64,000 nucleotides of DNA from Bacteroidota bacterium. GTDB lineage: Bacteria > Bacteroidota > Bacteroidia > Flavobacteriales_D > Crocinitomicaceae. Within the stretch, counting starts at the first letter, position 1. Each line of letters opens with the position of its first letter. The stretch is from contig JAJRQK010000015.1 in NCBI GenBank assembly GCA_024280295.1, positions 32,078 to 96,077 on the forward strand, read 5' to 3'. The notes beneath the pieces were generated by a model. That model worked only from the letters and a program-made list of their open reading frames with translations. It did not search any database and was not told where the DNA came from. The translations under genes and the position numbers were made by a program. This document shows positions 40,805 through 51,537 of the stretch, in pieces.

Positions 40805-42075
40805 TGCGCGCAATTGCTTTCGTTTTATTTGTCTTTTCTACAAGCTTTGCTTTCTCAGCTAAGGTAGAGTCGATTTCGTTTGAGGGATTAACAATCACCA
40901 AAGAGACTTACTTACGAAAGTTAATTTCGTTAAACGAAAACGATTATTTCGAGGAAAAGCTTTTGCAGGACGATGTCTTTTTACTGCGTAATTTGAATCT
41001 ATTTTTCAGTGTTGAAGGAATTGTTAAAGAAGTTTCGCAAGGATTAGTTGCAATAACATTTCGGATAAGAGAAGCAAGCTATCTCTATCCTATAATTTCA
41101 ATTTCCGGCTTCAAAAATCAAGTTAAGGTACAAGCTGGTGCGAACCATATTAATTTTTTAGGAAAAGCACAATCATTTGGCGCACTATATCAATTTTATG
41201 ATCGACATTCATTTACAGTTTTTCATTCTTCTAAGCGACATAGTAATAATAAGACTGGTCATATTGCAGCGATATCAAAACTCTCTACCATAGAGCCACT
41301 ATATTCCCCAGCAGACTTTAATTCTATGGTTGACACAGTAAGTTTCTTTAATTTTGATAATTATTCGATTTCTGGGACAGGTTATTTGTGGCTCAAGCAA
41401 TACTTAAATGTTGGCATCGGTGGGGCATTTATGTATGAGAATTATCATCAACGAGACAATGCATTCACCGATTATAGCCAGATGGATTTTAGCTTTTTCA
41501 AGCACCAACTAAGTGCTAGTTTAAACTTCAATAAGGTAGAAAATATTTATGAACGCCAAAATGGTGTGAAGGGTACGATCTATGGGGAATGGATTAACAC
41601 TTATTCTGAAAATGCTCCCAGTTTCTTAAAATTACTTTTTGATTGCACATGGAATACATTGCACGGTGAAAGAGGAAACCTTTCCACTAGGACTAAATTT
41701 GGACTCTCAACTAACAATTATAGTCCATTTGCTCCATTTGTTCTAGATGGTCTATTGAATGTTCGAGGAATTGGAAATCGAGTGGAACGTGGAACAGCAT
41801 CATTGGTTCTTAATGCGGAATACCGTTATAGTTTTTGGAAGCATAAATTTGTAACCTTTCAAGCAGCTGCATTTGTTGATTATGGAACACTACGAAATCC
41901 TGGAGATAACTTCGATGAGTTTTTTCCAATGAGCGAGCAAAATATTTTTACTGGCGTTGGGATTCGCGCCAATTTAAACGTTCTTTATAAGACGTGCATA
42001 AGAGTTGATTATTCCTTCAACCCAACTGATGTGACTCAGCAAGGATTTACGTTTGGCTTTGGGCAGTTCTTTTGA
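40804..42075 (+). CDS. Omp85/BamA-like outer-membrane protein
   Basis: POTRA-like N-term (VESISFEGLTITKETYLRKLISLNENDYF), barrel ending TQQGFTFGFGQFF. Confidence 0.75.
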   Translation: MRAIAFVLFVFSTSFAFSAKVESISFEGLTITKETYLRKLISLNENDYFEEKLLQDDVFLLRNLNLFFSVEGIVKEVSQGLVAITFRIREASYLYPIISISGFKNQVKVQAGANHINFLGKAQSFGALYQFYDRHSFTVFHSSKRHSNNKTGHIAAISKLSTIEPLYSPADFNSMVDTVSFFNFDNYSISGTGYLWLKQYLNVGIGGAFMYENYHQRDNAFTDYSQMDFSFFKHQLSASLNFNKVENIYERQNGVKGTIYGEWINTYSENAPSFLKLLFDCTWNTLHGERGNLSTRTKFGLSTNNYSPFAPFVLDGLLNVRGIGNRVERGTASLVLNAEYRYSFWKHKFVTFQAAAFVDYGTLRNPGDNFDEFFPMSEQNIFTGVGIRANLNVLYKTCIRVDYSFNPTDVTQQGFTFGFGQFF

Positions 42076-42694
42076 TTAAATCTTGATCTCAACGAATTGA
42101 TACAACAACTTGAACCTTCTATTTTCATCTGGCTAATTCAGATTTCAAATAGAAAGTTCAAGAGGTAATTGGAGGACTACGGAATTAAGATGATTTTATT
42201 AGGTCTGAGCGCAGCCTTATTGCAAAAGCAAACTCTTCTTTTAGTCCTCCAAAGATTAGTTTTCACACTTGAGCATATTTATGCGTTCAATTATAGTCAA
42301 GAGTTCGAACGTTCTATCCAAGTCAAAAAATGACTATCAAAAGATAGAGTATAAATTCGCTCCTAATAAATAGTTGTATGAAAATGTGATTTGTTCCAGC
42401 CAATTTTTATGGCTTTAGAAGCGGGCAAAAAAATCCCGGACACATTGGGCCAGGTCATTTATTTGCAATTAGACTTTCCGTCTAGTTGTGACTGGTCACT
42501 TTGGCGATATATGATTGTTCAGATAACATAACTTGTGTATTATTATGACACAGACGCATAATGAATTGAAAAGGAAGCTTCGGAGTGAAAAATAAATTGA
42601 AACTCACTATTTATCGTAACATTAAACTGATAACTACGGTTTTATGGGGTAAACGCTGTAATGTCAGATATAAGTAAATAGTACTAATTTTACA

Positions 42695-44272
42695 ATGAAC
42701 AAATTTTCGTGTGCTATGCAACTTCGATTGCTCGTTTTTCTTCTTTCTTTCTTTTCTCTGAATACGATCGGTATATCGCAAGAATGCTGTCAGAAAGAGA
42801 TCCTCAAATTAGAGAAGAAACTCGGTAGAAAATATGACTCATTTGAGCGAATAAATGTAGTTCCAAAAGACGGAGAAGTGAGTTCAATGAATGAAGTATT
42901 TTATTTCGTTCATAAGAAGAAAAAGCATGGAATAATAAATGGAAATCGGCTGCTTATTTATAACTCTTATTGGGAAAGTGTTGAACTTATTTCATTCGAA
43001 AATTTATCTGAAAAGTTTACATTTTTTGAGTACCGTGTTGAAGGAGAATCTGGTATTGGTTCGGTTGAATATGGACTTCATTTGCCTCCTAAATTTGAAT
43101 CCGTCTCGATTCAAATAATTGATGATTCAAATACAATTTGTCTCATCGGGGAGAAGAATAATCAGACGCGAGTTGATTGGATGAAACAAGGCAATAAGAG
43201 ATGGATCTCTAAAGAGTTGAATTTCACGATTCAGAAAATCGATATTTACCGACGAGCATCTACACTTCGGTATGGAAAGTATGATGATTTAGTCTTTTTC
43301 AACGGAAAATCTGAAGCTTCTTCGTTTGAATTAAAGTCTGGTAAATCAAGTGTCAGTGGTCCACTTGAATACACTAATACGGTAAAAATTGATAATATTG
43401 AATCGCCAACACTTTTGTGTTTGAATCATCAAACTGGTTACTATGATTTGTTAACTCCTAATGAAGATAATAAGCTTAAGACGATATTCAGCTATAATGA
43501 AGTGATCGTAAATGGTAGAGTTATCGAAGGTGGATTAATCATAGCCAAAACGGAATTAGGTAAATTTAAACTTCCATTAAGTGAACACGCAGAAGATTTT
43601 CAGTTGGACTATTACGACCAACTTTTCCATTCAGATCAAAATTTATTTCTGATTAAAGGCAATCATTTGGTGATTGTCAATCGTCAGGGATCACGACAGA
43701 TTATCATTCGTAATTACTACGAACCAGATGTCTGTGGCAATTATCATCCTGAAGTTCACCTTAGCGAAGAGGGGGAGTCGTTTTTCGGCCATCCAATTAG
43801 ATCATTAGAAGGAAGTCTTTTTGTTACCCGCAATGGTCAACTGTTGAATGATAGTGTTTATCTGATGTCAGTTTTAGACAAGAAGCAATGCTTGTATCTA
43901 TTTTGGGAGGATGAATACAGAGAGGGAGTTATGGGTACTGCTGCTGCAAAAAACTATCGTGGAGTAATGGACGCGAATGGAAGAGTGCTGCTTAATTCAG
44001 AATACAGCGCGATTTGGAAAAAGGGGAATTATTTTCTTACAATGAAAGGGGGAAGTGTGGTAAGTATGATCCTCACTCCAACACTCTACGAGGGGGGTAA
44101 ATGGATTTTGTATGACAGTGATTTTAATTCCATCGGTTCTCCTGTGGAGGATGCTGAATTTAGGGAAGGGGGTGTGATCGAAAAGAACGGTTTTACCATA
44201 GACGATACTTACTACACTACCTATGAATTCACCAAGAAATTTTTTGGAGTAGGAGTTTACAATCCAGATTAA
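42695..44272 (+). CDS. Hypothetical secreted protein
   Basis: 525-aa ORF with signal peptide. Confidence 0.7.
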   Translation: MNKFSCAMQLRLLVFLLSFFSLNTIGISQECCQKEILKLEKKLGRKYDSFERINVVPKDGEVSSMNEVFYFVHKKKKHGIINGNRLLIYNSYWESVELISFENLSEKFTFFEYRVEGESGIGSVEYGLHLPPKFESVSIQIIDDSNTICLIGEKNNQTRVDWMKQGNKRWISKELNFTIQKIDIYRRASTLRYGKYDDLVFFNGKSEASSFELKSGKSSVSGPLEYTNTVKIDNIESPTLLCLNHQTGYYDLLTPNEDNKLKTIFSYNEVIVNGRVIEGGLIIAKTELGKFKLPLSEHAEDFQLDYYDQLFHSDQNLFLIKGNHLVIVNRQGSRQIIIRNYYEPDVCGNYHPEVHLSEEGESFFGHPIRSLEGSLFVTRNGQLLNDSVYLMSVLDKKQCLYLFWEDEYREGVMGTAAAKNYRGVMDANGRVLLNSEYSAIWKKGNYFLTMKGGSVVSMILTPTLYEGGKWILYDSDFNSIGSPVEDAEFREGGVIEKNGFTIDDTYYTTYEFTKKFFGVGVYNPD

Positions 44273-44275
44273 GAT

Positions 44276-47068
44276 TCACATCTCAGAGGGCTTTTTCCCG
44301 TAGCGCTCATAGAATTTTTTGTTGAAGTGTGAAGCCGTTGGGATTCCCACAAAATGTCGTACTTCAGATAATGTAGCAAATTTTTTGTCAGCGATGCAGA
44401 TAAAGGCTTTTTGAAGACGGAGTTCAAGAACAAACTGCACACTTGACATTCCTGTTAATTTTTGAGTTATTCGGGACAATTGTCGAGTACTATATCCCAT
44501 TTCTTCTGCCAAATCAGTAATCTTAAATAATTCGTTGGACAAATTATCGTTCACAATTCCCTTCATTTTTTCCAGTGATTGATCTTCGAGAGTTGCATCA
44601 TTTTCCCCAATAAATTCAAGATTATCCTTTATCCATCGTTCCCGTTCAGTTTTAGTAGTTAGTAAGTTCTTAACTCGGACGAGTAATTCTTCTCGTGAAA
44701 ACGGTTTTGTGATATAATCATCCACTCCCAAATTATAACCTTCAATTTTATCCTTTAACTGTACCTTTGCGGTGATAAAAATGTAAGGCGTATTTTTATA
44801 ATTTTCTAGCCGATTAATTTTTCCCCGCAGTTCAAAACCATCCATTAATGGCATCATCACATCTGAGATAATTAGGCTATATTTTTTCGTTTGGACTTTT
44901 TGAAGCCCTTCTATTCCATCAAATGCTGAGTCACAAGAATAATGCACAGAGAGTATTTCTGTTAAAAAAGCATTCATTTCTGGATTGTCTTCAATGATCA
45001 GTATGTTGAATTTGGGTAATGAGAGTAAGTCAATTTTTTCGGATGTTACTAGTTCTTCTTTTTCATTGAAGACTTTCTTTACTTGTTTAAGTTGGCCTAC
45101 CGCTTGAATGGGTATTTGTAGGGTAAACATAGCCCCCTCATTGGGTTTACTCTTCAAAATCACTTCACCATTAAGAGAGACTGCAAAATCTCTAGCTAGT
45201 GAGAGTCCTACTCCTACACCTCCAATAGTTGAAGTTTTAGAAGATTGATAAAAACGATTAAATATTTTTTCTTGCTCTTCTTTGAGTATTCCAGGTCCAT
45301 TATCTTTAATTGAGACTGATAGCTGTTGCTCAATAACATTGACAATGCATTTAATGAAGGTGTTTTTGGGTGAAAACTTGATTGCATTTGAAATGAAATT
45401 GTTTGCTATTTTCTCAATTCTACTTTCATCAGATTCGAAACAAAAATCTCCGTCAACATTTGAAGAATAATCAAGTTGGATGTTTTTAATTTCAGCTAAA
45501 GATTCAAACGAAAAGAATATTCTACGCATAAACGAATCAAGTGTAATAACCGATTTTTTTAATGGAAGTTCGCCCTTTTCAAGTTTGAGTAATTCGAGTA
45601 TTTCATTTGCGTTTGCAAGTACTTTACTACTGCTCATCAAGGCAGAATCTATTTGTTTTAGCGCTTTAGCATTACTGATTTCATCTTTAGCAATCGTTAA
45701 ATGACCGTTAATTAATGTAATTGGAGTCCTAATTTCATGTGCAATATTCTCTAAAAAGGTCGTTCTGAATTCATTCATTTCACGTTCTTTGTTAAGTTCA
45801 TTGAGAGTAAGTGCCTTTGCCTTTTTTCTGCGGAAATAGAGTATGGTGAAAAGAACAAGAAGAATTAATCCACCAACTGCAATTCCAGAAACAATACGAT
45901 CTTGCTTTGCCTCTGCCTTTGCCGAACTTAGTTTTTGAAGTGCAATCTCCTTGTCTTTTTCCTCAAGTTGAAATTCTTTATTATACTTAATATACCTCTC
46001 ATTTAATTCAACCTCTGACAATGAATCAACAATTTCAGCATGTCTTTTAGACAAAAGATATGCTTCTGAAAACTCACCTTGATACGCTAAAATTTGACTT
46101 ACAGCATCCAAATAACCAACCTTATTCCCAAGGATGATATCCTCAAAGTCAAAGAGTTGATCATATTCTGTCAATGTCACAGCAGCAGCACTAAAATCCT
46201 GCATCTGAACTTGAGCATTCATTAGGTCAAGGAGTACCACTTCTAACGCATTCTGATCTCCCGTTTTTTTAGTGTAATCAGCAGCTTTTGAATACCAAGT
46301 GATTGCCTCTTGAAATTCCTTAAACTCACTCATGTGATCCCCCTTAACACTATAACAGTAACCAATTAGGTAATCAATCTTGGCATTCAGAGATCGTTTT
46401 AAGGCATAATCAATGAGTTCAATCTTCTTACTTTTATCTGTAACAACTCTTGATAACGTTATATAAGAATGAATAATTGGGCCTGGAGATGCGTCAATTT
46501 TTTTTAGAACGCGGATCGCTTTACGCAAAAACACTTCGGCATTTTTACGATTTTCAGGCGTATTAGTAAGATTCACATAAGCATTACCAATATTAGCATT
46601 TAATATACCGATGTTCATTGAATCCTTCACTTCAGTAGCTAAATCTAATGCCTTGATCAAATATTCCAGTCCTTTATTTGTATAACCTTGAATACCCTTT
46701 ACTGATCCAAGAGCAGAGTAATTACGGAATTGAAAACTTTTATCTTTAAGTTTTTCAGCAAGTTTTATTGATTTCCAAAAATCATCTTCTGCGTTTCCAT
46801 AATCTCCCTTTTTATACCAAACATAACCACGCTCATAATGGCATCTCATCATCATTGAATCCAATCCACTCTCTTCACAATAAAAGCATGCTTTATTCAT
46901 AAATAGCATTGCAGTATCCGCATGATTCGCAGCATCCGCTAAATCAAAGAACTTAAATGCGTTCGTTACATTTTTCTTTTGAGAACTATTGATGTTTTTG
47001 GACTGCCCAAACCCACTATTTGAAATGAGAAAAGTTAAAAAAAATGAAACAAGTAAGTGTTTAGACAT
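44276..47068 (-). CDS. Hybrid two-component regulator: TPR - TM - histidine kinase - receiver - AraC-type HTH
   Basis: TPR-like N-term; FLENIAHEIRTPITLINGHL (H-box), NNFISNAIKFSPKN, DNGPGILKEEQEKIFNRFYQ; receiver NILIIEDNPEMNAFL...IISDVMMPLMDGFEL; C-term HTH ITDLAEEMGYSTRQLSRITQKLTG. Confidence 0.93.
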   Translation of the reverse strand: MSKHLLVSFFLTFLISNSGFGQSKNINSSQKKNVTNAFKFFDLADAANHADTAMLFMNKACFYCEESGLDSMMMRCHYERGYVWYKKGDYGNAEDDFWKSIKLAEKLKDKSFQFRNYSALGSVKGIQGYTNKGLEYLIKALDLATEVKDSMNIGILNANIGNAYVNLTNTPENRKNAEVFLRKAIRVLKKIDASPGPIIHSYITLSRVVTDKSKKIELIDYALKRSLNAKIDYLIGYCYSVKGDHMSEFKEFQEAITWYSKAADYTKKTGDQNALEVVLLDLMNAQVQMQDFSAAAVTLTEYDQLFDFEDIILGNKVGYLDAVSQILAYQGEFSEAYLLSKRHAEIVDSLSEVELNERYIKYNKEFQLEEKDKEIALQKLSSAKAEAKQDRIVSGIAVGGLILLVLFTILYFRRKKAKALTLNELNKEREMNEFRTTFLENIAHEIRTPITLINGHLTIAKDEISNAKALKQIDSALMSSSKVLANANEILELLKLEKGELPLKKSVITLDSFMRRIFFSFESLAEIKNIQLDYSSNVDGDFCFESDESRIEKIANNFISNAIKFSPKNTFIKCIVNVIEQQLSVSIKDNGPGILKEEQEKIFNRFYQSSKTSTIGGVGVGLSLARDFAVSLNGEVILKSKPNEGAMFTLQIPIQAVGQLKQVKKVFNEKEELVTSEKIDLLSLPKFNILIIEDNPEMNAFLTEILSVHYSCDSAFDGIEGLQKVQTKKYSLIISDVMMPLMDGFELRGKINRLENYKNTPYIFITAKVQLKDKIEGYNLGVDDYITKPFSREELLVRVKNLLTTKTERERWIKDNLEFIGENDATLEDQSLEKMKGIVNDNLSNELFKITDLAEEMGYSTRQLSRITQKLTGMSSVQFVLELRLQKAFICIADKKFATLSEVRHFVGIPTASHFNKKFYERYGKKPSEM

Positions 47069-47181
47069 TGGGATGAATTTAATGAAAAATTTAGAACTCC
47101 TATTCGGTTTTGGACAACCTCAATCATAAATCACACCTTTTAACTGCTTGAAATTCTCTAAAAACGGGAAATAGTGTAAGG

Positions 47182-47247
47182 TGTCCGAAATGAGAAAGCT
47201 CTTGTCTGAAATGAAACAATTCAAACATCTAAAACAAACCAAATTTG
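47182..47247 (+). promoter_or_regulatory. Direct-repeat operator plus -7 element upstream of the fibre gene
   Basis: TGTCCGAAATGA (47182-47193) -N9- TGTCTGAAATGA (47203-47214) -N25- CAAATTTG (47240-47247). Confidence 0.7.
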
Positions 47248-47293
47248 TAGAAAGGGAGAATCATTTACTCCTAAATAACTAATATCTCTTGAC

Positions 47294-50200
47294 ATGAAAA
47301 AAATCCTTTTAGCAATCACAGTAACATTTGCTATTTATTTATCCTCTTTTGGACAAGCTCCAGAGGGGTTTAAATACCAAGCAGTAATTAGAAATGGTTC
47401 TAATACCATTATAACCAATCAACCTATTGGCATTCAACTTCGAATTCTACAGGGATCATCAACTGGTACCATCTTCTATTCTGAAACATTCACTCAAAGC
47501 ACAAACACATTTGGACTTATCAACCTTGAAATTGGTACTGGAATAACGACTTACAATTTTGCAAGTATTGATTGGAGCAATGGTCCTTATTTTATTGAAA
47601 CTTCTATTGATATAAGTGGTGGGAATGTTTATTCACTCATGGGAAGTTCACAACTAATGAGCGTACCATACGCACTCTATGCTAAAAACTCAGGCAGTTC
47701 AACTCCCGGTCCTCAAGGTTCTGCTGGAACAAATGGCATTGACGGAGCGATTGGTCCAACAGGTCCAGCGGGAATAGATGGAAATGGCATTACCTCAACT
47801 GTCAATAATGGCAACGGAACCTATACCTTCAACTATTCAGATGGATCATCATTCACAACTGCAAATTTAACGGGACCACAAGGTGCAACAGGAAGTGCTG
47901 GCGCAATAGGTTCTACTGGTGCGACTGGAACTCAAGGGCCAATTGGAAATACAGGGTTAACTGGACCATCAGGAAACAATGGTATCAACGGAACAAATGG
48001 GAACGATGGAATAGGAATTACCTCAACTGTCAATAATGGCAACGGAACCTATACCTTCAACTATTCTGATGGATCATCATTCACAACTGCAAATTTAACA
48101 GGTTCTCAAGGACCAATTGGAAATACAGGGTTAACAGGACCAGCAGGAAACAATGGTATCAACGGAACAAATGGAATAGGCATTACCTCAACTGTCAATA
48201 ATGGCAACGGAACCTATACCTTCAACTATTCAGATGGATCATCATTCACAACTGCAAATTTAACAGGTTCTCAAGGACCAATTGGAAATACAGGGTTAAC
48301 AGGACCAGCAGGAAACAATGGTATCAACGGAACAAATGGAGTAGGCATTACCTCAACTGTCAACAATGGCAACGGGACCTACACTTTCAATTATTCGGAT
48401 GGATCATCTTTCACAACGGCAAATTTAACAGGACCGCAGGGTGCAGCAGGAAGTACTGGCGCAACAGGCTCTACTGGAGTTCAAGGGCCAATTGGTAACA
48501 CTGGGTTAACTGGACCACAAGGTGCAATGGGTTCTACTGGTGCTACAGGTCTACAAGGCCCAGCAGGTGCAGATAATCAGAACTTGTCACTTATTGGGAA
48601 TACCTTATATATCCAAAATGGAAATGCTGTTGATCTAAGTACATTGCAATCTTCCACTTCGGATAGCGTTTGGTTTATTGAAAATACTACAACTCCATCA
48701 ACCTCAACAACTGACCAAATTTATCATACAGGAAATACTGCAATTGGTAAAAATACAGCCGATTTCAAACTCGATGTTGAAGACCTTTCGGGTGCGAGTC
48801 GTGCAGTGAATATAAAAATAGGAGGGACAACTAGCACTGATATATATGGACAGTATATCCAGAATATCAATACTGGTAGTGGTAAACACTATGGAGTCTA
48901 CACAGATATATCGGGTACTGGAATTAATGATCAGTATGGCTACTATTCATCTATCTCAAATTCATCAAATGGCGTACACTATGGTCTTTACAATGATTTG
49001 TCTAGTAACGGAGATGGGGCAAAAAAAGGAGTCTATAATATTCTATCTGGAACAGGTCATGGTCCTGTAACAGGTATAGAAAATGGATTAATTGTAGAAG
49101 GAGATGGCCCACAAACTGGAATTAGTAATTCACTTTTAGGAGATGGTGATGGTGAACATATTGGAGTGTCTAACAACATAGCTGGAAATGGCGTTGAAAA
49201 ACATTATGGTGTTTACAATTGGATCTTTGGTGGCGGATCTAATGAACAATATGGAACATACTCTTCTATCTACAATTGGGGAAATGGCTACCATATCGGT
49301 TCCTATAATGATGTTGCTGGAACGGGAAATGGTCTTCATTGGGGTACGTACAATAATTTAATTGGATCAGGAACGGGAACACATTACGGTACAAGTAACT
49401 GGATATCAGGAAGTGGGTCAGGATATCAGTATGGTTCAGTTCAAACAATTTTAAACACAGGAAACGGAATACATTTTGGATCAAGGAATGACCTTCAAGG
49501 AGATGGTTCAGGTGTTCATTATGGAGTCAACACCATACTTTCAGGTGCTGGAACAGGAACTCAATACGGAGCGTTTTCTTTGATAACGAATATTTCAAAT
49601 TCTGAGCACTACGGGGTGAGAAACGAACTTATCGGGACAGGTAATGGAAATCATCGTGGAACTTACAATTTGATGGGGGGAACAGGTGAAGGAAATCAAC
49701 ATGGAACATACAATCAAATTACCAATTCAGGATCATCTGCGCATATTGGCACACTTAATGACTTGACAGGAAATGGTGATGGAACACAATTTGGTACTAC
49801 AAACTCGGTTGCTGGAAATGGGACAGGTTTTCATTACGGAGTAAGTACAGTTCTAGCAGGTGCTGGCACAGGCGATCAATTTGGAGCTTATGCATTAATT
49901 GCAAATAGCTCTAATTCAAACCATTTTGGTATAAAAAATGAAATCATTGGAGGGGGTAGCGGAAATCATCGTGGAACTTATAATTTAATGGCAGGTAGTG
50001 GGGTTGGAACCCAACACGGAACATACAATGAAATAACAAATTCTGGAACTGGAGTTCATGTTGGGACAATAAATAGCCTTTCTGGTAGTGGTAATGGTCG
50101 TCAAGTTGGAGAATACAATAATATCAGTAACGTCGGAAATGATGAGCACTATGGTATTTACAATCAACTAACTGGAACGGGTTCGGGTATTCATATAGCG

Positions 50201-50968
50201 GCGTTAAACGAGATTTCTGGGAATAGCTCAGGTTTACAATACGCGAGTTACAATCAAATTTCAAATTCATCGAATGTTGCACAATACGGATCCTATAATA
50301 TCAATAATTCATCAGGAAGTGGAAACCATTACGGATCATACAACTCAATCGGTGGGTCGTCCAATGGGGTATTATATGGGAGCTATAATGTAGTTGGGAA
50401 TCTACTTTCGACTACAACAATCTATGGCGTTTATTCAAATGTTTCAACCAATGCTGGATCAGGAATGGGTATCAATAATTACGCAGGTTGGTTCTCAGGA
50501 AATGTTCATGTCACAGGAACCTTCACAAATCCATCTGATAGAACTTTAAAAGATAATATTTCATTGACAGAAAATGTACTGGACAAAATCACTCAACTCG
50601 AAGTTAAAGATTACGAGTTCAAGAAAGAATTATCCAAAATTCATGGATTTCCACAAGGAACACAAACTGGTTTTATCTCTCAAGAATTAGAGGAAATAAT
50701 TCCAAACCTTGTTCAAGAAGAGCGAATGCCAGAAACAAGAGATACGGAAGGAAACGTACTGGCAGAATCACGTGAATATAAATCAATCAATTACTTAGGG
50801 TTGATACCATATTTGACAAAAGCAATTCAAGAACAGCAAGACTTAATTCTATCCCTTAAATCGAATGAAGAAAGGTTAATAAATACAATTGAGCATCAGG
50901 AAGAAGTAATTAAATCAATGAATGCTAGACTCTTGAAAATTGAAAAATCTCTCTTAGAAAATAAATAA
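47294..50968 (+). CDS. Secreted fibre-like protein: N-term domain, collagen-like region, 34 x 15-residue repeats, C-terminal peptidase S74 chaperone
   Basis: [19 protein letters not shown] collagen-like triplets; HYGxYN repeats; C-term [32 protein letters not shown] typical S74 start. Confidence 0.85.
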   Translation: MKKILLAITVTFAIYLSSFGQAPEGFKYQAVIRNGSNTIITNQPIGIQLRILQGSSTGTIFYSETFTQSTNTFGLINLEIGTGITTYNFASIDWSNGPYFIETSIDISGGNVYSLMGSSQLMSVPYALYAKNSGSSTPGPQGSAGTNGIDGAIGPTGPAGIDGNGITSTVNNGNGTYTFNYSDGSSFTTANLTGPQGATGSAGAIGSTGATGTQGPIGNTGLTGPSGNNGINGTNGNDGIGITSTVNNGNGTYTFNYSDGSSFTTANLTGSQGPIGNTGLTGPAGNNGINGTNGIGITSTVNNGNGTYTFNYSDGSSFTTANLTGSQGPIGNTGLTGPAGNNGINGTNGVGITSTVNNGNGTYTFNYSDGSSFTTANLTGPQGAAGSTGATGSTGVQGPIGNTGLTGPQGAMGSTGATGLQGPAGADNQNLSLIGNTLYIQNGNAVDLSTLQSSTSDSVWFIENTTTPSTSTTDQIYHTGNTAIGKNTADFKLDVEDLSGASRAVNIKIGGTTSTDIYGQYIQNINTGSGKHYGVYTDISGTGINDQYGYYSSISNSSNGVHYGLYNDLSSNGDGAKKGVYNILSGTGHGPVTGIENGLIVEGDGPQTGISNSLLGDGDGEHIGVSNNIAGNGVEKHYGVYNWIFGGGSNEQYGTYSSIYNWGNGYHIGSYNDVAGTGNGLHWGTYNNLIGSGTGTHYGTSNWISGSGSGYQYGSVQTILNTGNGIHFGSRNDLQGDGSGVHYGVNTILSGAGTGTQYGAFSLITNISNSEHYGVRNELIGTGNGNHRGTYNLMGGTGEGNQHGTYNQITNSGSSAHIGTLNDLTGNGDGTQFGTTNSVAGNGTGFHYGVSTVLAGAGTGDQFGAYALIANSSNSNHFGIKNEIIGGGSGNHRGTYNLMAGSGVGTQHGTYNEITNSGTGVHVGTINSLSGSGNGRQVGEYNNISNVGNDEHYGIYNQLTGTGSGIHIAALNEISGNSSGLQYASYNQISNSSNVAQYGSYNINNSSGSGNHYGSYNSIGGSSNGVLYGSYNVVGNLLSTTTIYGVYSNVSTNAGSGMGINNYAGWFSGNVHVTGTFTNPSDRTLKDNISLTENVLDKITQLEVKDYEFKKELSKIHGFPQGTQTGFISQELEEIIPNLVQEERMPETRDTEGNVLAESREYKSINYLGLIPYLTKAIQEQQDLILSLKSNEERLINTIEHQEEVIKSMNARLLKIEKSLLENK
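47786..48440 (+). repeat. Four near-identical tandem repeats (165-bp period for the last three)
   Basis: [30 protein letters not shown] units starting 47786, 48014, 48179, 48344. Confidence 0.92.
48884..50413 (+). repeat. 34 consecutive 45-bp/15-aa repeats
   Basis: Units such as [45 protein letters not shown]; 34 x 45 = 1530 bp, matching the coordinates with no indel. Confidence 0.92.
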
Positions 50969-50974
50969 CTGGTT

Positions 50975-51043
50975 AAAAGAGCAGGTACTGATGAATTGGT
51001 GTTAAAGGGATTTCACCTTTTAGGATGCTCCTGCTCTTTTCTA
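50975..51043 (+). terminator. Terminator-like hairpin between the S74 gene and the next gene
   Basis: AAAAGAGCAGG (50975-50985) pairs with CCTGCTCTTTT (51030-51040). Confidence 0.6.
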
Positions 51044-51058
51044 CTAAAAATAAACACT

Positions 51059-51526
51059 ATGAAAAATACAATCATAACATTATCGATGATACTAATAACA
51101 GGTATCTCAAACAGTCAAGAAGTTATTTCGTCACAAGGGAATTCATACTCTAATGGGGCTAGTTCAATCGACTTTACAATAGGTGAGGTAATCATTGATA
51201 CTGGAACTGATGGTTCGACAACAATCACTCAAGGTTTTCATCAAACAATCTGGAATGTAGTTGGAATTGAAGACCACATCCCAGACTTTGAAGTTCTTGT
51301 CTTTCCAAATCCAATACAAGATCAATTGCATATAAAAACTGACAATTTCAACAACGTTAATTATCGCTTATTTGACGCAAAAGGTCGATTAATAATGGCT
51401 GATGAGTTAAAAACAAATCTAACTCAACTGGAAGTTAGTCAACTAACAATGGGAGCATACATTCTTCAGTTTTACGATCAAAACCAACAGAGCTTGAAGA
51501 CAATTAAACTTACTAAGAACAACTAA
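51059..51526 (+). CDS. Secreted T9SS type A sorting-domain protein
   Basis: Signal peptide MKNTIITLSMILITGISNSQ; C-term VFPNPIQDQLHIKT...KTIKLTKNN. Confidence 0.8.
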   Translation: MKNTIITLSMILITGISNSQEVISSQGNSYSNGASSIDFTIGEVIIDTGTDGSTTITQGFHQTIWNVVGIEDHIPDFEVLVFPNPIQDQLHIKTDNFNNVNYRLFDAKGRLIMADELKTNLTQLEVSQLTMGAYILQFYDQNQQSLKTIKLTKNN

Positions 51527-51537
51527 AAACCATTCTC

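Noticed and set aside
47786-50413. Short tandem repeats as a CRISPR array
   Set aside because: The repeats stay in frame, code for continuous protein and have no unique spacers; no cas genes nearby.
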